Source of the DNA: Hemileia vastatrix
Lineage: Eukaryota > Basidiomycota > Pucciniomycetes > Pucciniales > Zaghouaniaceae
Reading direction: 5' to 3'
Assembly (NCBI GenBank): GCA_030280995.1
Contig: JASXTE010000001.1
Span: 13,177,001 to 13,241,000, forward strand
DNA: 64,000 nucleotides
The position numbers and the translations under genes were made by a program. Below, piece by piece: positions 42,765 to 54,472 of this stretch. A model generated the notes under the pieces. The model did no database searches. It was not told the DNA's origin and saw nothing but the letters and a program-made list of their open reading frames with translations. Each line of letters opens with the position of its first letter. Position 1 is the stretch's first letter.

Positions 42765-43205
42765 AAATTATAATAATTTAATTTTATAATATAATTATTT
42801 TATTACCTCTGGGACTAAGAACACTTATTGCTCTATTATGGTCAACCAGGAAAAATAAAAAAAATATAATAATAAAAAATAAATTCCAAATTACCTGACA
42901 CCTCCCCCTGCAAAATGAGAAAATTAATGCCACTTACAGAGTTCTGAGTAAAAGGAAATACGTAGCAAATGAAGAGTGAAGAGTAACCCACAAATAGTAA
43001 ATCTATAATTACCACGATATATACGACGTTTATTCAGTATATGAACCTAAGTTTTGGAGCGCGGTTCGATTCCTGTTTGCAGCAAAAACATTTGTCACAT
43101 GACGTATGACGTTTGTCATTTTCTTGCCTCTCTCGTCCTTTACAGGTACTTGTACACCGATGGTCCCTTTGATTGCGCCGTCAATATTTTGGAAAGGTTC
43201 CCAAT
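42765..43205 (-). other. E2 leader between LTR and the stem-loop array
   Basis: No convincing gene. No clear PBS was found directly inside the LTR (43205 downwards). A stretch GGTTCGATTCC (about 43065-43075) resembles a tRNA T-arm, but its stem does not pair. Confidence 0.4.
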
Positions 43206-43978
43206 TTTCAAGGTACACTTTTGGTCTAGAAGATTTGGTATGAAGTTTTACGAGGATTTTAAGGGTTAAAATGGTTTCTCAACAATTTGGTACGTATTTC
43301 TCAATCAAAGATGATTTTTACTCAATGATAAGAGGTAAATTTAAAATATCAATATAAGCTATAGATTAGAATTACATCCTTGTAAATACTAAAGATATAA
43401 AATATAGGAGATAAGTGTTATATTGTAGTTGTGATAATAAAGTAAGGTAATAATGGAATGAAGAAAAAACAACCAAAAGAGAGGCCTTATATAGACAAAG
43501 GAGGGAAAAAGCACGGCAATCAAATTATGAAAACAGTAGTATGAGAGAGACAGAAAAAGAATATTCCAGAAGGAGTATTTTCAAATAATAAAGTTGTTCT
43601 AAAAAGAAGGCGTCAAAAAGATGTATTTACAGAGTATGTCAGAAATACATCAATTTATTTAATATTTACTGTAGAAGTCAATTCTAAATAAGAAATTTGA
43701 ATTTTTGTATATATTTAATATTATTAAAATATTATTTTAATTTAAAATATATTTTTTAATATAATTCTTTATTTCTTCCAACCTGTCAAATGAGCACGGT
43801 GTTAGAGAAAAATATCAGGGACAATTTTTATATTTAATTTTATCATTCTGTAATTAGTTAATTTGTTATAAGTAATTTTAATGTAACTAATTAATTAAAT
43901 AATTAAAATGATAAGGTGCGGCTTCATCCAGTAAATAATTAATTATTTCACTGGGGAAGTCTAGTAGCCTGGCTGACA
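43206..43978 (-). repeat. 5' LTR of E2
   Basis: Direct repeat of 35062-35852. On the minus strand it starts TGTCAGCC; the far end has lost the terminal TG/CA by a single change. It is followed on the plus strand by CCCAT. Confidence 0.9.
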
Positions 43979-44067
43979 CCCATCCTGTCTATTCACTCTA
44001 TTCATTCAGAACTCTTCCCCATCTCATCTGTTTGTTTCTTTTCCTTTTCATCTTCAAATATCCTAAC

Positions 44068-44599
44068 ATGCCTCTTTGTCATAAATCTTCTCAAAGGCAG
44101 CCTTACCCCTGTTTTTCTTCAAATCCCACTACTCCCTCTTTCTCCCACTTAGCTGACAAATCAAATACCATTCAACTAAAAAAATATGATCACCTCTTAC
44201 TTATCAACTGGCTGAAACCTAAAACTAATTATGATTCTTGTTTTGGAACTGATAATGCAACTAAAGTAGGACATCCCCCTGCATCAAAATTTAATGGATA
44301 TCTTCTAATAACCAATAAATTATAAAATAATACAAAAGGAATGATTGATCAGTTGCCTAAATAGATGTCTGAATGCTTCAAGCACTATTGAGCCAAATAC
44401 AAGAAGGCTAAAACTCTTTCATCTTCCACTGGTTTTGGTATTACTGACCTTGGTATCAGTGAGGGCATAAAATGTATAGATGATAAACTTGATTCTTTAT
44501 GTCCTTACTATAAAGTTATGGGTTCCACATTTGGAGAGTAAGATGATGTTAATCCTGGAAAAATTTTGGATGCAGAAGATGATATCTCCAAACATGAAA
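44068..44599 (+). pseudogene. Myb/SANT-like gene, copy B, first exon
   Basis: Starts ATGCCTCTTTGTCAT and aligns with copy A (31707-31054) through LLLINWLKPKTNYDSCFG and SSSTGFGITDLGISEGIKCIDDKL. Several in-frame stops, for example TAA at about 44323. The upstream part was separated by E2 and the downstream part ends at a MITE fragment at 44600. Both copies being broken suggests an old inactive family. Confidence 0.7.
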
Positions 44600-44834
44600 C
44601 CACACAATATGGGGGCAGACTTGCTAGCAAGTCCACAACCTTAAGCCTAAATTCATATCTAATTGAATACAGATTGAGGTAGTGATGAAACAATAAGGAA
44701 TAATGTGTGAGAATACATTAAACCTCTGATGAAGCCAGCTTGATTATTTATTGAAATAAATGTGAAAATTTTTTAAAACCATTTTGAAGCATTAAAAACA
44801 CAATTTTATAATGGTATGTTGAAATCAGCCCTCC
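44600..44834. mobile_element. Degenerate CACTA-like MITE fragment and short spacer
   Basis: It begins CCACACAATATGGGGGC and contains GACTTGCTAGCAAGTCC; the remainder resembles the 36449 MITE only weakly and no second end is recognisable. The last five bases (44830-44834) are the CCTCC target of E3. Confidence 0.65.
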
Positions 44835-46333
44835 TGTCAGGCTAAGATCAACTAAATAGACGTGAACTAGCTTGAAAAGTCTTTTTCTAGAAGATTTAAA
44901 TGGTCCTATATGAATACTGTAGTATAAATCCAACAAATAGTAAAATATAATTCAGAATAAAGGTTTCAGTAATATAATTCTCGGATTCTTATATGTGGCT
45001 TACAATCTTTTTAGTTGGTAGAAAAATAGATTTAATAATTTCAGATACTATTCAAAATTCTTATAAAAGTACTAATTGAGTTGTATTGTAATTTGTTTGG
45101 CTATATTGGTTAAATTGAAGTGATAAAGAATGTAGAAACAAGACCTAAAAACCTCCTCCTTTTATACACACTGAGTTTCCCAATAAAACCCTTGATGTAC
45201 CATCCAATACACAGTTAATGATGCCTCAAAAAACTAATAGACCTGCCCATCAACATCCCTAGTGACCCATGACATAATTAGACAAGTAACAACCCGCAAA
45301 ATCCTATTAATAATAAAGTAAATCCATCAAAATTAAAGAAAAAGACAAAAAGAGAGTATATGTGTATAAAACAATAATATAAAAGACTGAAGGAGACTTT
45401 TTAAGGTTAATAATAGCTTAATAATAATGGGAGTCTACTGTGGAAATGGAGGGTCTAATCCTGACATTATACTATGTGAAATTCCCATCCAAAAATAACC
45501 AATATTGACTGAGAAACCACCCAAAAACTTAAAAAAGAGCGTGAGATGTGGGGTAACTACATGCAGTCCTTAGCAGTCACTTGCATGGGTAAATCCTTGA
45601 CTAAAATTAGGCAAATTTAAGCGTGGTGATGAAATAAGATGCCAAGAGTGAGGTTATTAATGAAATTAGTGCATATAAACAAGGTCAATGCACTATTAAT
45701 TAAGCTAGGACACTAAATAAGCGCCTGTCACCTATTTTAGTGTGTTTCCCCACAGTGGGCATAGAATGTGGGGTAATTATAGTGTGAAAAAGCTAACTTT
45801 GCTTAAAATGAAGCTATTCACACGGGAAAAAAGCAGGCAGTATGTGGCCAGTACACAGAAGCCATTTCTGGCATAAAAAACACCAAATTTTAAAAGTGTT
45901 ATTTTTATGCATTTAAATAGCCAAATCAATAGTCCTAAATGAGTCCAATTGATCTGTCAAAGCGCATTTTTGATATTCTCAATTTTATAGCGCATATAAT
46001 CATTTTTTAAGTGAAATAAAGCGCATTTCTTGTTTTTTGCGTAAAACAATGAATATAACAGCTTTAAGTGTACTTAAAAATTATGTAGCCTTATACTTAA
46101 GGTTCTTAAGATTACTCTAACATATTCCAACTTAATATTAAGTACATAAGACCTATAAAAGGTGGATATATGCATGTATATAAGGTGTTATAATGGCATT
46201 TTTTGTGTATTATCATAATTTTACTTATGTATATTGTTTGTGTACTCTTTTTTATTGTTCCCATGTATAGTTCATGTGTTTAACATAACTTATAAGCACA
46301 TTTTACTCAGTCCTGGGTATATACAGGCTGACA
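44835..46333 (-). repeat. 3' LTR of E3
   Basis: 1499 bp; TGTCAGGCT at one end and AGGCTGACA at the other, an inverted pair. The purine-rich tract GGGTGGGCAAG (complement of 46334-46344) lies directly before it on the minus strand. Confidence 0.93.
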
Positions 46334-46511
46334 CTTGCCCACCCAAAAAAAACAATAAAAAAATGATAAGTTATACATTTTATTTATTTATTTGTAATTT
46401 TCAGGTATTCAGATTAACTCTGTAGCATTAAAGATTGTACTTTAAAGAAATAAAACATAATAAAGTATTATGAGTACTGGTTTTTAACCCCTCAGCTGGT
46501 TGAACAGAAAT

Positions 46512-46877
46512 TTATTTCTGTTTAAATTTTTTAAGAATGGTGGATAAATTAGAAATTTCATTTTCAGGTATCCATTTATCAAATTCAATTGATTTCCCTT
46601 TAAATCTTAGTAAATACTCAGTTCCTTTTTCTTTAGTAAGGATTCTTTTCTTGAGTATTTTCTCAATCTCTTCTTTTTCCACAATTTCTTTAGGTTGCTT
46701 TTTAGGCCTTCCCCTTCTTTTTGGAAACAAGTCAGGATCATTTGCATGGTAAGGTTTCAATAATGAGATAGGGAAAACTGGATGTTTCCTATCATATGGA
46801 GAATATAATATGACTTCCACTGTATTATTACCAACCATTTTACTTACTGCAAAAGTTCCTACAAAGGGATCCTTTAA
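46512..46877 (-). pseudogene. pol: E3 Pol C-terminus with chromodomain
   Basis: Same frame as the upstream integrase segment, separated by a TAA at 46878. It contains VEVILYSPYDRKHPVF, a basic KRRGRPKK stretch and a chromodomain (IEKILKKRIL, YLLRFKGKSIEFDKWIPE, ISNLSTILKKF). Matches E2 35887-36445. Confidence 0.85.
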
Positions 46878-47813
46878 TTAAACATTACCTTGTAAGTTGA
46901 AATGTAGTGTTGATATTAGGACTTCATCTCCTTTTTTGAATTCAAATTCTTTATGAGATTTGTCCCACCTTTTCTTTTCATAATCAAATGCTTTTTGTAT
47001 GCATTCTTCTGCATGCTTTCTACACATTTGTTGCATATGAATAAAGGATTTAGTACCAGGGTGTATATCCAACCTTGGTAATTTATTTAAATGATTTACT
47101 GGGGTATTTGGTACGTATCTTAGCCAGAGGTCAAATGGTTTCTTCTCTGTTACAGAATGAGTTGTGCTGTTATAAGAAAATTCAAGGCCAGGAATTAATG
47201 TTACCCAGTTATGTGTGAATTTCTCATTGTCTTTGTATTCTAATCCAAAGGCACAATATCTTCTGATCATGTCTTCTAGAGTTTGTATCATTCTCTCAGC
47301 CAGCCCATCAGTTTGTGGATGGTGTGCTGTGGAAAATTTCAATTGACAACCTGATACTTCCATCAAAGATGTCCAGAACTCAGAAGTAAATTTAGGGTCT
47401 CTGTCAGAGATTATGGCTTTGGGGAACCCAGCAGTATTCATCATTTGAGTCCACCATAGTAATGCCAAGTCTTTTGCAGATACCTCTTTATGGGTAAGGA
47501 TAAATTTACACATTTTTGTTAATCTATTCACAATTACCCAGCAAGAATTGAAACTTTCTTTTCCTGCTAATGGCAAGCCAGTTACAAAATCCATGTCTAT
47601 AATTTCCCCTGGAGCTTTTGGCTGCTCTATTTGTTGTAACAACCCAGCTCTCTTCCCAGTTAATCTTTTAGATTTCTGACAAGAGTCACATGTTTCAATG
47701 TATTTTTGTACATCTTCTTTCATGTTTATCCACCAGGCTGTATTTTTAACTCTGTTTAATGTTTTGTTAAAGTCAAAATGACCAGCTAAGATTTCATCAT
47801 GACAAGTACTCAC
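46878..47813 (-). pseudogene. pol: E3 integrase
   Basis: The frame shifts near 47812 relative to RT. Zinc motif HDEILAGHFDF to CDSCQKSKR, then DDE: DMDFVTGLP, ISDRDPKFTSEFW, AERMIQTLEDM. One-to-one alignment with E2. Ends in a premature stop at GNV. Confidence 0.88.
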
Positions 47814-49870
47814 ATTAACTCTTTCATAGAAGGTGGTATTACTATAACATTACTTAACTTTTTCCTGTAATGTATATATCCATCTTCAATTGATAGTTTT
47901 CCTTTTTCCAATGCATTTTTATACTTTGGAGGCAAGGTTTTAATTAATGCACTCATGGAGGCATTTGTTGGATCATTAAGAATGGTAGATAGTTTAGACA
48001 AATCTTTATCAGATGAATAATTTTCTAATATATTTTGCATAAACTCTTCTTCTAAATCCACTATATAAATCCCAAATATATGTATAACCTCATTTTCAGG
48101 TACATAAGCTGTGTTATCAGCATCATTTGGCAAAGGACTTCTGGATAATAAATCCACATTAGAATGCAATGTTCCTGCTCTGTGAGTGATTGTCATTCTT
48201 CCTCTGTACTCTTGTACAGCTAGTTTCCATTTAAACATGTGCCTATTAGGTGTTTTCATGTTTAGTAATGATTTTACTGCACTGCAATCTGTTATAAGTT
48301 CAAACTTCTGGTCTTCCAGATAGTAATGAAGCTTCTCCAAAGCCCACACCATGGCTAAACATTCTAGCTGTGTGGCACCATACCTTAATTCAGTTTTTCT
48401 TAAGGTTCTGTATATATAACAGATAACTACTTCAGATAATTTTCCATTTATTATCTGTTTCTGCTGTAAAGCAGCACCTAAACCTATGAAGCTTGCATCA
48501 GTGTACAAGATAAAAGGTAGGGTGAAATCTGGAAGTCCCAAAATTGGAGCTTTCATTAAACATTCCTTTAATTTATTAAAGGCTTGTTGTCTTTCATTAT
48601 TCCAAATGAAAGCCTCATTTTTCCTGATTAATGTTGTTAAAGGAGCTGCAATAGATTGGTAATTTTTAATATATTGTCTATAATATCCATACATACCCAA
48701 AAAACTTTGAATTTCTTTTACATTTTTAGGTATACCAATGTTTTTAATTGCTGCCACCTTATTCTTGTCAACACAAATTTGTAATCCAGACACAACATGT
48801 CCAAGTACTTTCAAGGATTGAAATCCAAATTTACATTTCTTTAATGCAATTGTCATATTAATTTCATCCATTCTTTGAAAGACTCTTTTCAGGTGATTTA
48901 AATGTTCATCATATGTTTTTGAAAACACTATGATGTCATCAATATAGACCAATAGCCATCCTTCAACCATTTCCTGATGAAAAACACTATCCATCAATTC
49001 TTGGAAGACTGAAGGCGCATTCTTTGGGCCAAATGGCATTCTCACATACTTATATATACCCATATGTGTGGTTATTAATAAGTAATTTTGAGAATTTCTT
49101 TCCACAGGAATCTGGTGGTAACCTTTGTTTCCATCCAGACAGGAAATATATTTTGCTCCTTGTAAAGTAGCATGGATAGAAGCTATCCTTGGTAGAGGGT
49201 AAATATCATCTACTGTGTATGTATTCAGAGCTCTATAATCACCGCATAATCTTGCCTTATCTTTTTCATAAGAGATCAATACTGGTGAAATGACACAATA
49301 CTTAGGTGTTGTGTCCACTTTTTCAACAATACCCATTTCCAACAACATTTTTATATTGTCTTCAATATCTTTCCTTTTTGCAGGAGATGCTGGGTAAGGT
49401 TTCTTTTTTAGGCTTCCAGGAATATTATCCAAATCACAGCTTAGAGAGATTTTCATCTCATGGTCTTTGACAAATCCTTGTTCATTTGAACCATGTGCAA
49501 ATGCCATAGGATATGATTTAATCAATCTCAAAATATTTTCTTCTTCAATTTTTGAGAGTTGAGGACTGAAAGAGGCCTTTTGGATTTCATTTTCCAATTC
49601 AACCACTTCATTGGTGGTTCTTCCACCTTGCAGTTGTTCTTCTCTAGGAGAAATGGCATACACTGAATTTTCAGAACATATCTTGAATTTTCTCTTACCA
49701 TTCACGCCTATGGTGAAACAACTGTTTTCAGGATCTAGTTTAATGCCAAATTTTGTCAATAAATCATTGCCAATAATAAACCAATCACTAAAATTATTAT
49801 TATCCATTACTACAAATTCACAAACTGCTCATACATATCCATTATTATATTTAAAGAGTACGGCAGTTTT
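47810..49870 (-). pseudogene. pol: E3 protease end, reverse transcriptase and RNase H
   Basis: RT contains SCLDGNKGYHQIPVE and the YIDDIIVFSK active site. RNase H contains LYTDASFIGLGAALQQKQ and TDCSAVKSLL. In frame with the gag/protease segment at 49871-50833 apart from stops between 49808 and 49873. It ends where a frameshift separates it from the integrase. Confidence 0.9.
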
Positions 49871-50833
49871 TTATTTGCCAATTGGATTTAATACTGAACC
49901 AAAACCTCTCCAGTTCTTTGTTTGAACAGGTTCTAGTTTTTCCTTATACTTACTGTCAAGTTTCATTAATGTATTAATAGAAACTACACTACCTGCAGCC
50001 CCAGTGTCAAGAATGGCATTCGTTTCTCTTCCACATATAATAACAGGTGCTCTGATAGGTGTTATTTTGTAAGTATCATGAGTTACATATTTAATTATTT
50101 CAGCTTCCTCAATGGAAGATAAAGATTTGTCTGTATGAGGTATAGCATCATTCAGGAACATTATATCCTGTTCTAATACAAATATCTCATTTTCATCATC
50201 ACTGTAAGATATGTTACTTTTGCAATACTCACTGGATTCCACATTCTCATCTTCATGATTACTTGGTTCAGAATTCTGTGAGGTTTCAATAACATTTATT
50301 CTATTCTTACACGTGTGACCCTTAACCCAAGGTTCATTACATTTGTAACAAGTGTTATTTTCTTGTCTCTTAGGGACAAGGGGAGCTGAAGGTTTTTTCT
50401 TTTCCACTGGTAACTTACTTGTAGTAGGTTTTACCACGTCAACACTTTTTCTGTAATTACTATACTTGGTTTCATACTTGTGGTTTAATAATATCTCATT
50501 GCATATATTAATGAATCCAGAGGTATATTTGATGGTTTCAGTTCTAGCTACAATAATGTCTCTAACTGATATAGGCAACTTGTATATTATTTTTTCTTTC
50601 CACTCTTCATAATCCATTTTTGGATCCATAGCTTTCATGATTCTTATTAAATTCATTAAGAAGACCATGGGTTTATCTCCAGCATTTGGATTATATCTTG
50701 TTCTTTCATACAATCTTTGTTGAGTGATTCTAAATTTTGGGCCACCAAATTGCCTTTCAATTAGTGCCTTCCATTCATTCCAGTAGTAATTAATTCCCTC
50801 ACTCAATACAGATTCAAACCATAATAAGGCCAC
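49871..50833 (-). pseudogene. gag: E3 Gag C-terminus, zinc motif and protease
   Basis: Capsid end (FGGPKFRITQQRLYERTRY), the CYKC...GHTC zinc motif, and a retropepsin with AILDTGAAGSVVS. Preceded in frame by a TAG where E2 has a Tyr codon (SYKLPDEE block). Confidence 0.87.
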
Positions 50834-50884
50834 ATCTGTAAATAAAGATATTAACTTTGAAGTAATTTCTTCATCAGGTAATTT

Positions 50885-51445
50885 CTATGAAAATTTTAAG
50901 TTATCAATTCTTTGTATGAATTGTTTCCAATCAGATTTTGAATCCCCGTCAAAAGAAGGGTACTGATCTAACTTAGGCCAGTTCTTTTGGTTAGTTTTTG
51001 CTTCCCGAACCTGAGGAATATTGAGTAATTCACTTACTTTAGAAAGATGATCATTTATTTCATCTTTTACTGACTTTATATTCTCAGAGCCCATGACACT
51101 ATTCTCATGTTCAATCATTGGTTTATCATCAGAGTGTTTCATGAAAACTGGTACTCTTTCTACATAAGAGGTATTATCTTTTATTTTTTCAGTATTTTTC
51201 AAAATGTTAGCTACTTCAATTTCTACTCTTTGTAACCTATCTTTTATTACAGGTACATGAGTTAAGGTATCATTTACATTTGAAAAAGACAGTTTTACAC
51301 GTCCCTCTACGGTAGCCATAATATTCTGAGAATGTTCTAATTTATTTTCTAAATTTTTAATCTCAGAGTCTAATCTTTTGTTTTCATTGATTAATTCATT
51401 ATTTGAATTCTCAATAATTTTTAACCTATTGGCTGTTGTACTCAA
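50885..51445 (-). pseudogene. gag: E3 Gag middle part
   Basis: A coiled-coil-like segment (NELINENKRLDSEIKNLENK), then the capsid block QKNWPKLDQYPSFDGDSKSD shared with E2. A frameshift separates it from the N-terminal gag segment. Confidence 0.8.
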
Positions 51446-52383
51446 TGATTGTGTGAGTTTAATAATACACTTTCTGTATTATTGTTGGACTCTCTAGAGA
51501 ATTCTTCCAATTTTTCAATTCTTAATAATAATTTACTAATTATTTTTGATTCCATTGGATTTTCTTTTAGAAAATATTCAATTTTGTCTGTGTCCGATTC
51601 AGAAAACTCATCATCAGGGTCAAGATTTAATTCATTAGATTCCATTTTTACATTAATAGTATTTTCCTGGTGGTCAATAAAACTATGTACATTGTCCTCA
51701 TTGAAAGACAAGTCTAACATGTGATTTTCAAATGAATAATTTTTTAAATCCTTCTCAATTATATATAATACCTCTCTATCAATTTCATTACCTATAAGTA
51801 ATTCATTTTTAGGATTATATAATTGATCCTGAGAAGATGGATGACTTACCACAGTCTTATTCCATTTCCCCTGCCTCTCCTTGGCTTTCCCCTGTAAGGG
51901 TGACTGCTGGAGCCCTGTTGTTGAGGGTTGTTGTAGTTTTGGGTGTACCAATCCCACTTCCATTTGCTTACTTTAATTTTTTGATTCTCCTCTTGGGCTG
52001 GAGGTGTTACTATGGAACTGTTGGGTGCCACTGTTGGTGGTTGAGCCTTTATTTCTACTAGAGCTTGATTGACTTCTACAAAACCCTGAGCTGCTCATTT
52101 CTCCAGATTGTTTATCTGGTCCACTATATTGTTTACCCTTATTGTCAAGGTGTTCAGTAGAGTGGAGAGGGAGTGAATTTGTTCTTGTAAGGTATTTTCT
52201 GTTTTCTTTATTGAAACCTGTTTTAAAAGTTTTTCCCTTTCCTCCAGATACATTGGTGGAGTGATGGTGTTTATGGGGGACTCCTGGTCCTCCATTTGAA
52301 TGTCCTGTACCAGGTTTCTCAGCTCTAGGTCTTAAGCTATAAGGTTTTGCCTTATTACTTACAATGTCATTGTTATCACACAT
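51442..52383 (-). pseudogene. gag: E3 Gag N-terminal part
   Basis: Frame from ATG at 52383, low in complexity and rich in Ser, Gly and Lys, stopped near 51973 and open again to 51442. Equivalent to the E2 gag N-terminus by position. It overlaps a second frame (51846-52295). Confidence 0.65.
51846..52295 (-). pseudogene. Overlapping second-frame ORF in E3 gag, one internal stop
   Basis: ATG at 52295; an LxxxI-type heptad stretch (LLNTLTIRVNNIVDQI), a TGA at about 52095, then VSKWKWDW, a Gln/Ser part and HPYRGKPRRGRG. The last blocks match the second-frame ORF of E2 (41457-42017). Confidence 0.45.
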
Positions 52384-52969
52384 ATTTACGTGGAATTTAA
52401 AGAATTGAAAGTTTATTTATGAAAACTTCAAAATGAGTTTTATCAGTATTTATCAATACCACTGAAGACAATTTTATTGCTTACTTATTGGTATTAAGTG
52501 ATTTTAAAGTGCCAAAAGTCAAATATGCTTTTATGTGGTCACTTGATATAACTGGTCTACAATATGTAGCCATGTTTTTATATTTAATAGAAAACAACTA
52601 TCAGTAAGATTCCTTCTAAATATTTAATGAATTTTACAAACCAATAAAAAGAAAAGATTAAGAGTCCTGTTAAAAGAAAACAATTAATCAGTTTAATTGG
52701 TTTATTATCTGCAAAGATCACAAATTTAATTGGTCTATTGACAGACTCCCACTAATAACAATTTTATGTTAAATTAGTGGTAAAATTGTTGATTCAATAT
52801 CACAATTTTATTATATAACAGGGCTTCTTTTTCTGAAATAACTATATAAGTGACCCCAACCTGTTGTAATTATCCAAATATTTCTATAGGGATATTATTT
52901 ACGTGCACCTTCTTTGAAAATTTCACTTACTGGATTATAACAGAATTCTTGAGGAAAGGCCCCCAATTG
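52384..52969 (-). other. E3 leader with PBS
   Basis: AT-rich, no gene. On the minus strand TGGGGGCCTTTCCTCAAG begins two bases inside the LTR and is the likely primer-binding site. No AACTG stem-loop array like that of E2 is seen. Confidence 0.6.
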
Positions 52970-54467
52970 TCAGGCTAAGATCAGCTAAATAGAAGTGAAC
53001 TAGCTTGAAAAGTATTTTTCTAGAAGATTTAAATGGTCCTATATGAATACTGTAGTATAAATCCAACAAATAGTAAAATATAATTCAGAATAAAGGTTTC
53101 AGTAATATAATTCTCACTATTCTTATATGTGGCTTAAAATATTTTTAGTTGGTAGAAAAATAGATTTAATAATTTCAGATACTATTCAAAATTCTTATAA
53201 AAGTACTAATTGAGTTGTATTGTAATTTGTTTGGCTATATTGGTTAAATTGAAGTGATAAAGAATGTAGAAACAAGACCTAAAAACCTCCTCCTTTTATA
53301 CACACTGAGTTTCCCAATAAAACCCTTGATGTACCATCCAATACACAGTTAATGACGCCTCAAACAACTAATAGACCTGCCCATAAACATCCCTAGTGAC
53401 CCATGACATAATTAGACAAGTAACAACCCTCAAAATCCTATTAATAATAAAGGAAATCCATCAAAATTAAAGAAAAAGACAAAAAGAGAGTATATGTGTA
53501 TAAAACAATAATATAAAAGACTGAAGGAGACTTTTTAAGGTTAATAATAGCTTATTAATAATGGGAGTCTACTGTGGAAATGGAGGGGCTAATCATGACA
53601 TTATTCTACGTGAAATTCCCATCCAAAAATAACCAATATTGACTGAGAAACCACCCAAAAACTTAAAAAAGAGCGTGAGATGTGGGGTAACTACATGCAG
53701 TCCTTGGCAGGCACTTGCATGGGTAAATCCTTGACTAAAATTAGGCAAATTTAAGCGTGGTGATGAAATAAGATGCCAAGAGTGAGGTTATTAATGAAAT
53801 TAGTGCATATAAACAAGGTCAATGCACTATTAATTAAGCTAGGACACTAAATAAGCGCCTGTCACCTATTTTAGTGTGTTTCCCCACAGTGGGCATAGAA
53901 TGTGGGGTAATTATAGTGTGAAAAAGCTAACTTTGCTAAAAATGAAGCTATTCACATGGGAAAAAAGCAGGCAGTATGTGGCCAGTACACAGAAGCCATT
54001 TCTGGCATAAAAAACACCAAATTTTAAAAGTGTTATTTTTATGCATTTAAATAGCCAAATCAATAGTCCTAAATGAGCCCAATTGATCTGTCAAAGCGCA
54101 TTTTTGATATTCTCAATTTTATAGCGCATATAGTCATTTTTTAAGTGAAATAAAGCGCATTTCTTGTTTTTTGCTTAAAACAATGAATATAACAGCTTTA
54201 AGTGTACTTAAAAATTATGTAGCCTCATGCTTAAGGTTCTTAAGATTACACTAACATATTCCAACTTAATATTAAGTACATAAGACCTATAAAAGGTGGA
54301 TATATGCGTGTATATAAGGTGTTATAATGGCATTTATTGTGTATTATCATAATTTTACTTATGTATACTGTTTGTGTACTCTTTTTTATTGTTCCCATGT
54401 ATAGTTCATGTGTTTAAAATAACTTATAAGCACTTTTTACTCAGTCCTGGGTATATAAAGGCTGAGA
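52970..54467 (-). repeat. 5' LTR of E3
   Basis: Near-identical direct repeat of 44835-46333, differing by scattered substitutions; its end reads GGCTGAGA instead of GGCTGACA. CCTCC follows. Confidence 0.93.
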
Positions 54468-54472
54468 CCTCC

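Larger units (their letters stand above)
35062..43978 (-). mobile_element. E2: Ty3/Gypsy chromovirus, flanked by CCCAT
   Basis: LTRs lie at 35062-35852 and 43206-43978; CCCAT is duplicated at 35057-35061 and 43979-43983. Gag-Pol is a single frame on the minus strand with a C-terminal chromodomain. It is inactivated by two nonsense codons and a MITE (36449-36709). It interrupts the second copy of the Myb-like gene. Confidence 0.93.
44835..54467 (-). mobile_element. E3: Ty3/Gypsy chromovirus, flanked by CCTCC
   Basis: LTRs of about 1.5 kb at 44835-46333 and 52970-54467; CCTCC at 44830-44834 and 54468-54472. Related to E2 over gag and pol but not visibly in the LTRs. Gag-pol is broken by several stops and at least two frameshifts, so it is dead although its LTRs remain similar. 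Confidence 0.93.

Noticed and set aside
43022..43083. tRNA-like stretch containing GGTTCGATTCC in the E2 leader
   Set aside because: The T-loop sequence is right, but the T-stem does not pair and no D-arm or acceptor partner is found. At best a tRNA relic or extended primer-site copy.
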